Below are positions 46,600-59,100 of a DNA stretch of 64,000 nucleotides, one piece after another (the first letter of the stretch is position 1; each line of letters starts with the position of its first letter). A model generated the notes under the pieces. It made no database searches. It was given only the letters and a program-made list of their open reading frames with translations, and was not told the DNA's origin. The DNA is from Polysphondylium violaceum. Lineage: Eukaryota; Evosea; Eumycetozoa; Dictyosteliales; Dictyosteliaceae. The stretch is taken from the NCBI GenBank assembly GCA_000277445.1, contig AJWJ01000030.1, positions 21,308 to 85,307 of the forward strand, written 5' to 3'. A program made the translations under genes and the position numbers.

Positions 46600-48029
46600 A
46601 TGTTTACCACTAGATCATATAAAGTATCTACCCAACTCTTTAATCATTCATCATGGATTCTCCAAACTAGAGGATGTAAGTTTTGATTTGCCATCAAAAA
46701 AATGAGTCCTGTGATTTTTTTCTAATATCAGAACTATATATAGTCAAAAAAATTAAAGTTACAGGACCAGTTGTTGAAATGGATGGTGATGAAATGACTA
46801 GAATTATTTGGGCATCTATCAAAAACAAACTTATTCATCCATATCTTGACCTCAAGACTGAATATTTTGATTTGGGTATTGAACATCGTGATAAAACCAA
46901 TGATCAAGTTACTATTGATTCAGCTGAAGCCACCAAAAAAGCTAAAGTTGCCATCAAATGTGCCACCATTACTCCAGATGAAGCTCGTGTTAAAGAATTT
47001 AATTTAAAGGAAATGTGGAAATCACCAAACGGTACCATTAGAAACATCCTCGGTGGTACAGTTTTCAGAGAACCAATTGTTTGCAAAAATGTTCCATTAT
47101 TGGTTCCAGGTTGGAAAAAACCAATCGTTATTGGTAGACACGCTCATGCTGATCAATATAAAGCCACTGATTTTGTTGTCGATGGTCCAGGTACACTTGA
47201 AATGGTTTTCACCGCCAAAGATGGTAAAACTGTTAAAAGAACCGTTTTTGACTATAAAGGCTCTGGTGTAGCTATGGGCATGTATAACACTGATAAAGTA
47301 AGTAATAGCAATGATTTACAAGTTAATATTATATGTGTATATTAATATTTAAATATATTGTAGTCAATTACTGAGTTTGCTAAATCATGTTTTGATTATG
47401 CTTTGGCTAGAGGATTACCACTTTATTTATCAACTAAAAATACTATTCTTAAAAAGTATGATGGTAGATTTAAAGATATCTTTGAAGAAATGTATCAAAC
47501 CAAATATAAAAAGGAATTTGACGAGAAAAAGATTTGGTACGAACACAGATTAATTGATGATATGGTTGCCTTTGCTATTAAATCTGAAGGTGGTTATGTC
47601 TGGGCCTGTAAAAACTATGATGGTGATGTTCAATCTGATATTGTTGCTCAAGGTTTTGGTTCACTTGGTTTAATGACCAGTGTTTTAATGGCTTCTGATG
47701 GAGTAGTTGAAGCTGAAGCTGCCCATGGCACCGTTACTCGTCATTATCGTGAACATCAAAAAGGTAAAGCAACTTCCACCAATCCAATCGCCAGTATTTT
47801 TGCTTGGTCTAGAGGTCTTGCCTATCGTGCCAAACTCGATGGCAATGCTGAATTGGAAAAATTCTGTAAAGATCTTGAAGCTGCTTGTATTGAAACTGTT
47901 GAATCTGGCTTTATGACCAAAGATTTGGCCATCTGTATCAAAGGAAACAATGTATCTCCAAAAGATTATTTGGTCACCGAAGATTATATCAACAAGGTTG
48001 CTGAAAGTCTTGATAAAAAATTAAAATAA
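46600..48029 (+). CDS. idhM: NADP-dependent isocitrate dehydrogenase, mitochondrial
   Basis: Three exons (46600-46675, 46744-47297, 47364-48029) give 431 residues. The first 24 residues form a basic, hydroxyl-rich presequence ([18 protein letters not shown]), which indicates import into mitochondria. The start of the mature enzyme '[19 protein letters not shown]' is the eukaryotic NADP-IDH signature. '[21 protein letters not shown]' and '[14 protein letters not shown]' provide substrate and NADP contacts. The length fits eukaryotic homodimeric IDH. It converts isocitrate to 2-oxoglutarate with NADPH production. The symbol rests on the family plus the presequence, not on a tested orthology. 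Confidence 0.93.
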
Positions 48030-48148
48030 ATGAGATCTATCTCCTTTTACTCTTATCTTTTTTAAATATATATAAACATAGGTATTGATATTTATTTATT
48101 TACAAATGATGTATACATTATTTATTAATTTATTATCTTATATATATG

Positions 48149-50330
48149 TTAAGTTAGGTTATTATAAAATTCTATAACATCTTGATGTACTTTTAGATGA
48201 TTTGGTTTAATACTTGTTTTTAATTGTAAGCCCTCAAGAGATGTTGCTCTAGAGAGGGCTACATAAGTTTGACCACATTCAAATACACCACCCAAATCTA
48301 TAATCAACTTGTCGATACTCATACCTTGACCCTTGTGAATAGAAAGGGCCCAAGCAAGATTTAATGGAATTTGAGTTCTAGAGGCCAAAACAACGTGTCC
48401 CAATTCAACTCTCCACACTTCACGACCAATGGCCATCTGAGTCTTGGCAAACTGCACAATGGGTAGAGGTTCATCTTGGCCTGGTGTTTCTTGCCACCCA
48501 ACCACCACACCTCGGGATCCATTGACCAATTCCAAATCGAAATCCAAGTTTTTCAACAAGATCACCTGCGCACCAATCTTGAGTGTCAGAGAAGCTGGTG
48601 CCTGACTGTTTTCCAAAAAGTTTGGTTGACCTGTATCTTGGGCGTCGTACACCCTTGATTCGCCAGCGAGTGCTTTTAATCTACTTTCATTTTCATCTTC
48701 AACACTACGACGATGGGGATAGAGTATCGTTGGTACGATTCCGTCTGTGACTGATAATTGATTTGCAACACACTTATTCAATCGATTCAATGCATCGTTT
48801 GATATTTTACCAAATCTAATTTCATTCAATATATTGATAAATGATGAATCCTTTTGTCTAAATACTTTTCTTAACTGTACTGCATAGTCTATCAACTCTG
48901 GCCAGCAGGTGGCTTTAAAACAGAACAATGAACTTGCATCTCCTTTAGTTTTAGAAACTGGTGGTAATTGACAAAAATCTAAATATCATAGATATATGTT
49001 AGTTGGTACACCACCAATGTAATGAATAGTAATCATAATAATAGTTACCTCCTGATAATACAATTTGAATACCACCGAATCTTTCGTCTTTGCCTCTAAC
49101 ACCTCTTGCAATTTCTTCCAGTTTATCCAACAAGAGGGCAGAGATCATAGATACCTCATCAATGATTAATACCTTGGCGCTTCTCCATCTCATCAATGCA
49201 TTTTTGTTACTTAGGATGGAGGCTATATGATCTTTGGGTTTTTTGTCGCCCAATCCAATCGAACCAAATGAATGCACTGTTGTACCTCCAATATTACAAC
49301 CTGCTACACCTGTGCTGGCAGTAAGAAAAACTTGATCTGGAAAACGTAGTTTTAAAATCCTTACCATCTCTTTCAAGAGAAAAGATTTACCTGTACCGGC
49401 ACTACCAGTGAAAAACACATTGTTTCCCTCCAATACCAATTGTAAAATATCTCTTTGCTCGGGCGAAAGAGATGTTGATATTTGTTTCTCTACCTCTGCA
49501 ATCGATAGTCCTCTTGACGTAAATGTAGGTGCAGTTGTTGGACGTGCGGGTTTTCTTGTTATTGTTGTTGTTGATGACGATGACGACGATAGTGATGATA
49601 AAGATGATAATGATCCAAATTTAAATCCTGCTTTTCCGTTATTATTCATATTATTGGGTGTTGCAAATGTATTACTGCTACTAAGACTACTTCCTGGAAG
49701 TTTTAAAGAAAGTGATGATAGACCTGGCTTAGTCATAGGACTACTACCCATAGAAGTTCCAGACTTTAGTTGAATTGCTTTAATGCTATTTACAATTGTT
49801 GTAGTTGATGCTGATACTGCTGTTGTTGTTGATTTTGGACTTGAAATAGGGGCTGCGGTGTTGTTATCTTTTATTGGAGAATCATCAATCTGAATACTAC
49901 TATTCTGTTTCACAGGAGAGTCATTAATTTGAATAGTTTCAGATAAACCATTACTACTATGCACCCCACTAAGATCATTAGTAGTAGTTGTAGTTGTTGT
50001 TGTTGTTGATTCTATCTCTTCATCTACATCAAAATAATTCAACTTTTGTAGTTTTTTACCAAGTGATGATCTCGTACTATTGCTGTTGCTATTACTATTA
50101 TCATCACTATCTCTATATCTCTTATTATCTATATTCCTGTTACTATTGCTATTACTATTATCATCATTATCATCATTATCATTTTTTTTATTTACACCAA
50201 AGAAATCCGTTATTGAAGTAGATTTGTATACCTTTGAAGAAGTGAATACTTTTTTCTTTCTCTTGTGACCACTACCAAGATGATTTCCTCCTATACCAGT
50301 ACTACTACCACTCGACATCTCTATTTCCAA
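48149..50330 (-). CDS. PIF1-family DNA helicase with PIP-box-like motif
   Basis: Two exons (50330-49049 and 48978-48149) give 703 residues. The N-terminal 280 residues are disordered with a KRKKK cluster and a segment STSITDFF (37-44) that fits a PCNA-interacting box except for Ser in place of Gln. The helicase core starts near 290: Walker A GSAGTGKS (about 309-316), Walker B LIIDEVSMIS, and motif III 'SGDFCQLPPV', restored exactly by the splice. 'HKGQGMSIDKLIIDLGGVF' and 'YVALSRATSLEGLQL' are motifs V and VI. PIF1 helicases unwind 5'-3', act on G-quadruplexes and replication forks, and in yeast on telomeres and mitochondrial DNA. The basic cluster and PIP-like box favour a nuclear form. Confidence 0.92.
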
Positions 50331-50555
50331 TGGTTGATACCAAATGACTTGATAGATATCAAAATATTAAAAAATAAATAAGTTTCACTTTTCGAAGAAA
50401 CCGACTAATTTTTTTTTTCAAATTATTTATGAAAAAAAGCGCCAAAATATGAGTGGTGTATGGTTGGTATGAGAAAGTGTTTGAGATAATGATTGTATGG
50501 GATTTAATTCTACTCAAATCAATCATTCTTTCATTCTTTCTCAATAATAGATATC

Positions 50556-50632
50556 TAATTTATTTTATGTATTTTTCTGTCTCTCATTTAAGAGAGATCA
50601 ATGAGAGACAGAAAAATACATAAAATAAATTA
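50556..50632. repeat. perfect 33-bp inverted repeat (hairpin)
   Basis: 50556-50588 and 50600-50632 are exact reverse complements over 33 bp, separated by an 11-nt loop (TAAGAGAGATC). It lies in the 347-bp spacer between the divergent PIF1 and FAM177 genes and ends 45 bp before the FAM177 start codon. It could be a cruciform, a small-RNA precursor hairpin, or the remains of a small inverted-repeat element. Confidence 0.85.
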
Positions 50633-50677
50633 ATTTATTTAATTTTTTTTTATTTCAATTACGCACCACTCACAAGA

Positions 50678-51118
50678 ATGAGCAATACAGATTCAAGTAA
50701 TATTACTCCTCAAGAAGAAATAAAGGAAAAAGAAGAAGAAAATAGTAGTAGTAACGATAATGTATCTATAGAAACCAACAATGGTGATGATAAGCAGACT
50801 GTTCAAAAAGAAGAGTTATCGGTAGAAACACCACCACCACAACAAGATGGTATTGGTAGCAAGGTGTTGGATGCAACCATGTTTTGTGCATTAAAAGTAT
50901 TTCAAGGTGCAAAGTATACTGGTGAAGTATTGGCAGACTTTTTTGGTATTACAGATTCAAAGTATCAGTTTATTTTAGATGAATATAACATGAAACAAGA
51001 AGAAAAGAAACGTAAACTTGAACAACAACAATTGGAAGATGCCCAACAATCATCTACCATGGAAGAGGCAGAAGGTGCTTCGTCGTCATCGACTCAACAA
51101 ATAACTCAACAAGAATAA
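50678..51118 (+). CDS. FAM177-family protein
   Basis: A single exon of 146 residues. The N-terminal 60 residues are acidic and disordered. The conserved core (about 65-105) includes 'YTGEVLADFFGITDSKYQF' and ILDEYN, the FAM177 signature, followed by a charged helix (MKQEEKKRKLEQQQ) and a Ser/Gln tail. In animals FAM177A1 is a Golgi-associated protein of poorly known role. The gene is divergent from PIF1, and a 33-bp hairpin lies just upstream. Confidence 0.85.
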   Translation: MSNTDSSNITPQEEIKEKEEENSSSNDNVSIETNNGDDKQTVQKEELSVETPPPQQDGIGSKVLDATMFCALKVFQGAKYTGEVLADFFGITDSKYQFILDEYNMKQEEKKRKLEQQQLEDAQQSSTMEEAEGASSSSTQQITQQE

Positions 51119-51446
51119 TAATAATAACCTATCTTTTTGTAAAACACATGTATATACCTCTCCTATAAACACATTCATTTAATTGCTCAACAAATAACTA
51201 GTTGGTCCATATTGGAAGTTTGAGACTATACATATATTTTAGTCCAAATTTGATATATATGCGCCACTTTATTGGTACATTGAATCCAATAGTTGGCTAT
51301 ATCTTGGTCTAGTTTTTGTCAAGACATTTTGTAAATAAATAAATATTTAGTCTGTTTCAAATAAATAATAGAGTATCTCTTTTAGGGCATTTGGTTTTAT
51401 ATACACATACACATATACATATACATATATATCTTTTTTAAGTTTA
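51119..51446. other. convergent intergenic region
   Basis: 328 bp between the converging FAM177 and mitochondrial RNA polymerase genes; AT-rich with a CATATA repeat near 51400-51425. No gene seen. Confidence 0.5.
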
Positions 51447-54400
51447 TTAATGGAAGAAATATTTACTTTCTCTAATTTTATCGAGATTTAAATCACCTCT
51501 TTGAGGAATGGGAGGGAAATTAATGGTTGGATGTTTTAGTTTAAACCAATCCAAGAGATGTTGGAGGAGGGGTTGTTTGTGCAATTCGATAAATTCTTCA
51601 CGGAGAATGTCGTTCATTTGGTCCACGGTGCAGGCATGGGTCCAGTAACTGTCGTGGACAGAGCTGTAGGTGATCTTTTTCTCTTTGCAGGCGAGGGCGG
51701 TTAAAAACATGTGGGTGGAATCCAACGAGTGAATATAGTTTGGTGGAAAGGCGGATCTTTGTCTATTGGTATCTACAGGTAACTTTACATCTTTGCCCAC
51801 GACGATAAAGTCACAGTCGAGGGTTTTAATATTATAACGGCCACCCTTTCTGTAGGGCTGCACCACAGGCAGGCCGAGCGGGGTGGTCCAGCTGACACAG
51901 TGGCCGCTCTTGGCAATCAAGCTGGCACACTTGGTGAGCCAGCTCATGATGGAACGTGCACCCAAAAACATCTTGTCGAGCGAGCCAAAGGTGAGTTTGG
52001 TGATGTAGGCTGAGTATCTAAAGATGTCTTCTTCTTCGGCGTCAGTAAACTTGGATTGGAGTTGATCTTCGATTTGCGAACGTGCGCCAATGTAGGTCAC
52101 ACCATAGACACTGGTCATGACAGTCTGCTTGACAACCTTTCTATCGACGATGCCCACCAATTTCTGTGCGGTTTCGTCGCCCTTTTCGGCCTCTTCAATG
52201 ATGTTTTGTGCGACAAGACTAGACACACCAGTGTATACGTCTTGGGGTCTGTCAGAGGGCATTAAATTAACTTTGATGGCACCCAACTCGTCGCCACCCA
52301 ATGCGGCATAATGTTGGAGACCGTTGCATGTGCCATCTTGGTGAATGGGGAGATTGCTCGAGTACTCTTCGGGATTTGGACTACGGAGGGCCTCTGTGAG
52401 CTCGATCGAGGCGGCCAACAATTGCCAAGGCTTGTCTGCTTGGAGCCACCAACGCTTGCCATCCAATGGATTGTCGGCACTGTCAAATATATCTTGTAAA
52501 TGGTTCTCTGTAAAGGCGATACGGTCCTCAAAGGGAATCTTGTCGACACCATACAGATTGGCCAAATGGATCTTCAACCAATTCAAACCGACCTTGGTCA
52601 ATGGCTTTGATTCTTCAAACTTTAACAAACTACGACAAAAATCTGAGCCCAAGTGATTGAGATGTGGTGGAATGGGATATGATCTGCCACGGAAATCAAG
52701 GTTGTGAGGGAAATATATAGTGTTGTTGATAAATCTTTCTGCTACATCTAATTTATACATGATATCACAACGAAGTGAATGGAGATCCGAGTTTAATGCC
52801 TTTACCTTTTGATCTGCTTTAATAAATGATTTTCTCGATTCAATATTTGTTTCATAGTCTTGTGGCATCTCTGGTCTTTCTATATCCTTTTTCGATGGTA
52901 TATCACCAATACCTCCACCTCTGATCCATGTCTCTTTAATAATATTAAATAACTTGTCATTAATTACCCAAGGTGTCTCGCCCAATGCATTTAATCCTTT
53001 AAATATATGAGTTAAATCTGCATCCATTAATGATGATAATTGCATCATTGATCTAAGATATGTGATAATATTAGTATTATGATATAGTCTTTATAATAAT
53101 AACGACTATACTTTACCCATTTGTTCTCATAACCAAAGTTTTGTAATGAAGATATCCACCCATAGTTGGATTTACCCATGGTAATGGTTTAATTACCATG
53201 GGTAAAAGTCTGGCATTAAATACTTCACGAATAGAGTGACCTTGACCAATCAATGTCAATACATTGGCGTGACAACGGATACGAGAGATTCTTTTACCTG
53301 AATGGAATTTATAGTCGGTGTAAAAGGCTGGTTCCACGGAAGAGAATTCTTCGCCAAGGGTTTTGTGAACAAGACAATACTTGAGGGTTGCGTCGAGGAA
53401 AAAGGTGCCCAATTGCATGATGGTCTCTTTGCTGTCGGGCAATGTAATAATATCTGTTTTAAACAACTCACTCAATCTCTTGTACGATGTGTGGCCTTGG
53501 TCTTTCATTACGTATTTGTAACGATTGCTGTCTGTCTTTTTCAAGAGTGCAGCTCTGTATTCGGCAAAGATCAAAACACCGAGGGTTTCTCTGGCGGTGG
53601 TGGTAAAGTTGGATTTCTCTTGAATGGTGCTACCGAGCACATAGTTGAGTGAAATGATGACGCTCTTGGCCAATGGTACGCCGAGGGCGATATCCAACCA
53701 TTTGCCAAAGGTGCTGTTTTTGAGGGCGGCCAATTCGGTTTGAAGGCCTTCCAATAATGCAGTGTTCCATTGCAACATTACATCTCTGACTGGCGAAAGA
53801 CCAGTGGCCTTGGAGATCTTTGTGGTGCTGTCGACCAAATCACGATACTTTTTAATTGCAATCTCTACACTCTCTACCTCGAGTTTTGTCTGAAGTCTCT
53901 GTAGCTCCATTTGTTTTTTAAACTCTTCACTGTCTCTGTCAAAACTAACATTCTCCACTATATTCTTGGATTCAAACAATTGTTCAAACATCAACTCTTC
54001 ATACTCTAGTATCTTTTGTTTTTCCTTTTCTATTGATTTTATATATTCTTGACTGGCTTCCATTAAGTTGGATTTACTATCACTATCTGTAAACTCTTGT
54101 TGTTGCATTTCATTAAATGTAATATCACTGTTTGTGTTCATTCCGTTTAAAAGTATACTTTGTTGTAATCTTTCGACCTCCAATTCTAGCTCTGCCAATC
54201 TATCGATAGAGAATGACAATTTCTCATTATCTTCAACATCAATATTATCTTTGATGGCCTTTTTTCTATTATACTCTGCAAAACCCTTCAAAGTTGCACT
54301 TGCACTATGTTGTGTATTGTCTTGAACATATTCATCTTGATTCTTCTTGTTTGTTAATTTTGTATTTGGTGCAGTGGTAGTAGTGGTGCTTATTCCATGG

Positions 54401-54549
54401 CTATTACCAATTCTACTATATATACTGTTGTTATTACTACTACTATTACTACTACTTTGACTAGTTTTAAATAAATGTGTTGTTGCTAGAGACTTTAATT
54501 GATGTGTAGTAGCTCTATTACTTTGAATGATATTTCCTAGTCTTAACAT
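51447..54549 (-). CDS. mitochondrial DNA-directed RNA polymerase (T7-like, POLRMT)
   Basis: Two exons (54549-53117 and 53052-51447) give 1012 residues; the join forms 'LVMRTNGSMMQLSSL'. The N-terminus is basic and Ser/Thr-rich (MLRLGNIIQSNRATTHQLKS), typical of a mitochondrial presequence. A long helical region (about 120-260) precedes the polymerase core. Single-subunit polymerase motifs are clear: 'DFRGRSYPIPPHLNHLGSD', the catalytic-Asp region 'DGTCNGLQHYAALGGD' (near 715), the finger helix 'VVKQTVMTSVYGVTY' (near 778), and palm 'VHDSYWTHA' with the second catalytic Asp (near 942). The last residues (YFFH) resemble the T7-type 'FAFA' foot. The enzyme transcribes mitochondrial DNA and may prime its replication. 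Codons between 51600 and 53800 are GC-rich relative to the gene ends. Confidence 0.95.
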
Positions 54550-54867
54550 ATTCTTTTTAATGAGTTTTCCCCACCAAACATAAATAAATATTAATTAAAA
54601 GATATAGATATGTCCTGTGTGAATGCCTCCAAATCTCCAACGAGTTCCTTTTTTTTTTTTGCAAAACGTAATTTTTTTTCGTCAAGGCCCCATTTTCGTC
54701 GTTTTTTTTTTTTTTATTAATTTTAATTTTTTTATTATTTTGCGTTTTTTTTTTGATTTTCACAACTTGACAATAATTTAATATTATGCATAAAATTAAC
54801 GTGGGTTTGTTTATTTATGATGCACACACTATCAAATGATTGGTGAGGCTGTCTTTGTAATCAGAGA
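54550..54867. other. intergenic region upstream of the mitochondrial RNA polymerase gene
   Basis: 318 bp with long T runs (54649-54720) between two minus-strand genes; no gene seen. Confidence 0.5.
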
Positions 54868-55279
54868 TTACATACCAAAAAAGGGCATATCTTTTACAGG
54901 ATTCTTGGGCCAAAGATTGATACGATAGTCATTGATTCCATCCTCATCGAAATCTTCATTTATCACATCAACTCTACAATCACCAAAAGGAAAAGATTTA
55001 CCTCTATATTCCACAATGACGTTTTTAACCTCTTTTCTTCCTTCCCAAATCTGACGATCACCTTCAAATTTGGCAGGTCCACTGATCATTAGGAAACAGG
55101 GTGTAGGAAAGATCTTGGGCATTGGAAGTACACATCCTATAAAAATGATTTTGAAAAAATCAAAAGGTTAATATCTATGGAAAGAGAAAGCTATGTTCAA
55201 TATATTTACCGTTTCCTAAAATTGAATGTTTTCCATTTGAATCAATTGAGACGGAAATTGGAACACCTATATGACTCAT
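54868..55279 (-). CDS. small hypothetical protein
   Basis: Two exons (55279-55210 and 55136-54868) give 112 residues. The splice restores a Gly codon and a smooth sequence 'HSILGNGCVLPMPKIFP'. The protein is beta-rich without homopolymers ('PCFLMISGPAKFEGDRQIWEGR', shortened here to its core ISGPAKFEGDRQIW). No signal peptide is seen and the family is not recognised. The last codons read TTT TTT GGTATGTAA. Because GTATGT is a strong donor, the true transcript might splice onward to a third exon, but no downstream sequence gives a longer open frame. Confidence 0.6.
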
Positions 55280-56179
55280 TGTAAATTGTTAAAAAGATTA
55301 TTTGTATTTAATTATATATTTATAATTATATTTGCTCAATGAATGAGTACATTATAACTATTTGTTTATATAGCTTTGGTTTTGGGCCAAGAGTTAAATT
55401 AAATTAAATTAAATTGAAAAATCCATAAATAGAAAAAGAATTTTGCCAATTCTCACCCATGGAGATTTTATCACAAAATGACTATACCCTAATTATAGAT
55501 CAAGTCACCACCATTGTACCACATTCAAATCTCACAATAAATGAAATGTCATTCTTACTAAAAAGCATATGATCTTGTTTAATCATTTTCAAATTTGGGG
55601 CCAAGAATTAAATTATAAAAAGTTAATTAGAAAAATTTAAAAATAGAAAAATAATTTTGCCAATTCTCGCCCATGGAAATTGTATCACAATTTTACTATA
55701 CCCTAATTATAGATCAAGTCACCACCATTGGACCACACTCTAATCTCCCCATAAATGAAATTTCGTTCTTACTAAATTTCAATTGATCTTGTTTAATTAA
55801 TTAATTAAATTGGTTGATGTTGATGGAATTGAAACATTGGGTTTACCGCAACCCGAGGTTGACAAATGTCTGATGGTGAGTGTTGAGATTTCAATGGTTG
55901 ATTATTCTTTCATGCTCATATTATTTCATCTATATTTTGATGTCGGAAACAGAAAACAGATTAAATGGATACTTTATTGAACAATATTAAAGGCCTTGGG
56001 TATTAAATATATTTCTCAACTTTCAAAGATAATTTTTTCGACTCCAAGTCCTCAGATTTACTTCCGTTAGGCTATGTAAAAAGATGGATCTCATGAAATA
56101 TCAGATCTTTTTTTCAAATTGAAATTATAAATATACACAGTGGGAGATGATACACAACACAAAGTTTCTTATTTATTTG
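55280..56179. other. intergenic region with a tandem duplication and an orphan open stretch
   Basis: Two diverged direct copies occupy 55381-55800. From 55801 to about 55980 the plus strand stays open; its first 22 codons read as a compositionally normal peptide (LVDVDGIETLGLPQPEV) and then reach a GTGAGT donor-like site. This may be a decayed exon; no full gene can be built. Confidence 0.4.
55381..55800 (+). repeat. tandem direct duplication of about 213 bp
   Basis: Unit 1 starts TTTGGGCCAAGAG at 55381 and unit 2 starts TTTGGGGCCAAGAA at 55594. The inner parts, for example 55441-55515 against 55653-55727, match closely with scattered substitutions. The last part of each unit shares GATCTTGTTTAAT. 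The copies have clearly diverged and show no open frame. Confidence 0.8.
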
Positions 56180-59100
56180 TTATTGTTGTTTGAGTAATTT
56201 CTTTTTCTCCTTTACAATATAATTTATCTTTGCCACAATTTCTTCAGAGTCGTTGGAAGAGTATTCAGATATTTTGCCATCGGTGCACTTGATGTAGAAA
56301 TTAGAGGGTCTGCTACTAATCAAACCGGCCGATTGGATCTCTGAGAAGAGTTGAACGGGTTTCTTTAGTTTGTTGGAACTAAATGTACGACGGAATGTTT
56401 TCTTTGTTTTGGAAGGTGTTGAATTACCATTGCTACCATTGATACCATTGTTGACATTCATCATATTAGAGTTGGCCGATAATTGAGGTGGTGTGGTCAC
56501 TGTTGAAAATCCACCACTATGACTGGTGCTAATGGCAGTATGCACGATTCTGTCTACATCAATACCCATGATTCTTTCTTTTTTAACTCCAAATTTATTT
56601 AATTTAATAACTTGATATTGCTGTATCAATAATGGTATTAGTATTGAGCTACCAATATAATTATATATAAATAATACATACTCTATATTCACCAGCAGTA
56701 TCTGGAGTGAAAAAGAAAAGTGGACCCAATAGTTTGGTAATTGGTCTTGGGGCATTACCCGAATCTGCATAAAATGAGGCTGATTTTGGCATACTTTGTT
56801 CTGTGAGAAAACACAATGTTAGTATTGGATTAACGTTCGTTTAGTATAAAAGTAAGACATACTTAATTGATCATGAACCAATTTAATATTAAATACACCT
56901 AGGTCCTCGAGGGTGACGGATTCGTTGTGTATAATCTCATTGTTCATTGATTTTAATACACAAAGATTCTCTGAAAACTTTTCTTTTTTACATATGCTAG
57001 CTTTGATTTGAGTCAGGGTGGTGTTTGGTTTATAGAGGATGGCAATAGAGTGTTTCATTCCATTGACAAACAAACTATTCTTTTGGTGAGATGGATTGGT
57101 GGTTGATTCAGACGCCACAATATGCACACGAAATATTTGTGGTTGATTGATGGATGGTGATGTGGGGGTAGAGAGAATATTGGCACTGGTTGACGATGGC
57201 GATAGTGTGGTGGATGGTGTTGAGCTACTGTTGTTACTGTGGTGATTGTTGATGCTACTACTGTTGTTTGATTTACTATTGGCGTGATGAATGGTTGTCA
57301 ATGTAAAGCACTCGGATTTAAGTAACCCAATTTCAGAGTGTCTGTCAAGTATAGGGAAATCATCGTCAATGACGCCATCTTCATTTGAAATACGCAACAC
57401 ATAATCTCTTTGACTAATATTGGATGAAAGAAAAGGAAAGCATAGTTGTTCACTCATGCTTCCCTTTCTATCAGCTGTTGACGACACTGATGTAATTGAT
57501 GCAGTCGAGTCATCTGGTGATTGAATAGGTAAGGGTGGTAAATTATTTGTTGCTGTAGTAGTTGTTGTAGTAGTAGTTGTAGTAGTAGTAGTATTGTTAT
57601 TACTATTATTACTATTCATTTGTTGTTGAATTAATAATAGTTTCTTCTTTTCTTTAATACACAGATCTATTACTTCTAAAATGACTTTTTCAACAGTGAC
57701 ATCTTCTTCAATGGTAATTTCAATTCTAGATTGAAGGGGAGTAGTTGGAACAAATACTTGGAGTGTCATTAGCTTACTATTTGAAAATGGAGTTTTAATC
57801 ACGCCATAAGACAATGATCGGTGATGGCCAGACTTTGTTCCACCTCGAGGTGTTCCTCTAGGCGAACCATTTCTAGGCGAATTTCCACTTCTTGGAGATC
57901 CATTATTAATTCCTCGAGGCGAATTTCCATTGCCACTGCCTCTGGGTGATCTGGGTGGTGGAAATTGTGGTGGTTTATTGGTTTGGTTATTGCTATTGTT
58001 GTTATTACTATTTAATATTGGTGGTTTGTTGTTGGTTATAGCACCGCTTTCTTCAGAAATGGTTGTAATATGATTTTGATTGATTTCGTTGTTGATCTTG
58101 TGTAGAGCTATTTCTTTTTCCAGGATTTCAATATTCTCCATACTTGTTCTGGTCGAAGATTGACCCTCCAACGTAGTGTTTGTAATATCATTATCTATAC
58201 TCTGATCAAACTCATCCAATTCATCATCATCCAACTCGTCTTCACTGTCCACCAAAGTAATCTTGGGTACCTTTTCCTTGACAAATTTAAATTCACTTGT
58301 TTCTGATTTCACAAATGTCACCACCTTGGGTGTTATTAATTTTCCATTATTATTATTGACTACTGGTTGAGGTTGTTGTTGTTGTTGATTATTATTATTA
58401 TTACTATGATTGTCGTTACTATTACTATTATTGCTATTTACATTGTTACTATTATTATTATTGTTATTATTATTATTTACATTTAAATCCAACTTCTTTT
58501 CTGGTTTAACTCTGAAATAAATAAAAGCTAAATCCTCTTCTTCATGTGGCAGATATGATTCCTCGGGTGAAATACATTCTGTTTTAATGGCAGAGCTAGA
58601 TATATAGTTGTTGTTTGACGATGACGATGACGATGATCTGTTTAGTATTGCATTCAATACAATGGAACTCTTTTGTTTTTGATTCAATGCATCGTCGAGA
58701 TTATTGGATCTGATTTTACATAGTGCTTGGTCGAGTAATGCCTTTTCATGTTGAATATAGTAGAGGTTGTTGTTACTGGTGCTGCTGCTACTACTGTTGC
58801 TATTGTTGCTCTCATCGTTACTACTGTACAATGGCGATGAGAGTTGACTGCTCGACTCTGTTTTGACAAATACTCGCATGGGTGATGGCGAAATAGGAGG
58901 CGACGAGGGTGAGAATGGTGCCTCGTTCTCGCTCGAGTTGGCAGTGTTGTTGCTGCTGTTGATTGCCGCTGCCACTTGTAGGTTGTTTAATAGTGGAAGT
59001 TGTTTTTGTAATTGTTGCTTTTGTTGTTGGAGTTGCACCAGTATTTCTTTTTCTTTTTTCAGTTTATTGAGTATCTTTTGATTGTTTCTCACTTCATCAA

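Noticed and set aside
49994-50221. Tyr/Leu-rich plus-strand frames
   Set aside because: Antisense of Ser/Asn/Asp repeats in the PIF1 N-terminus.
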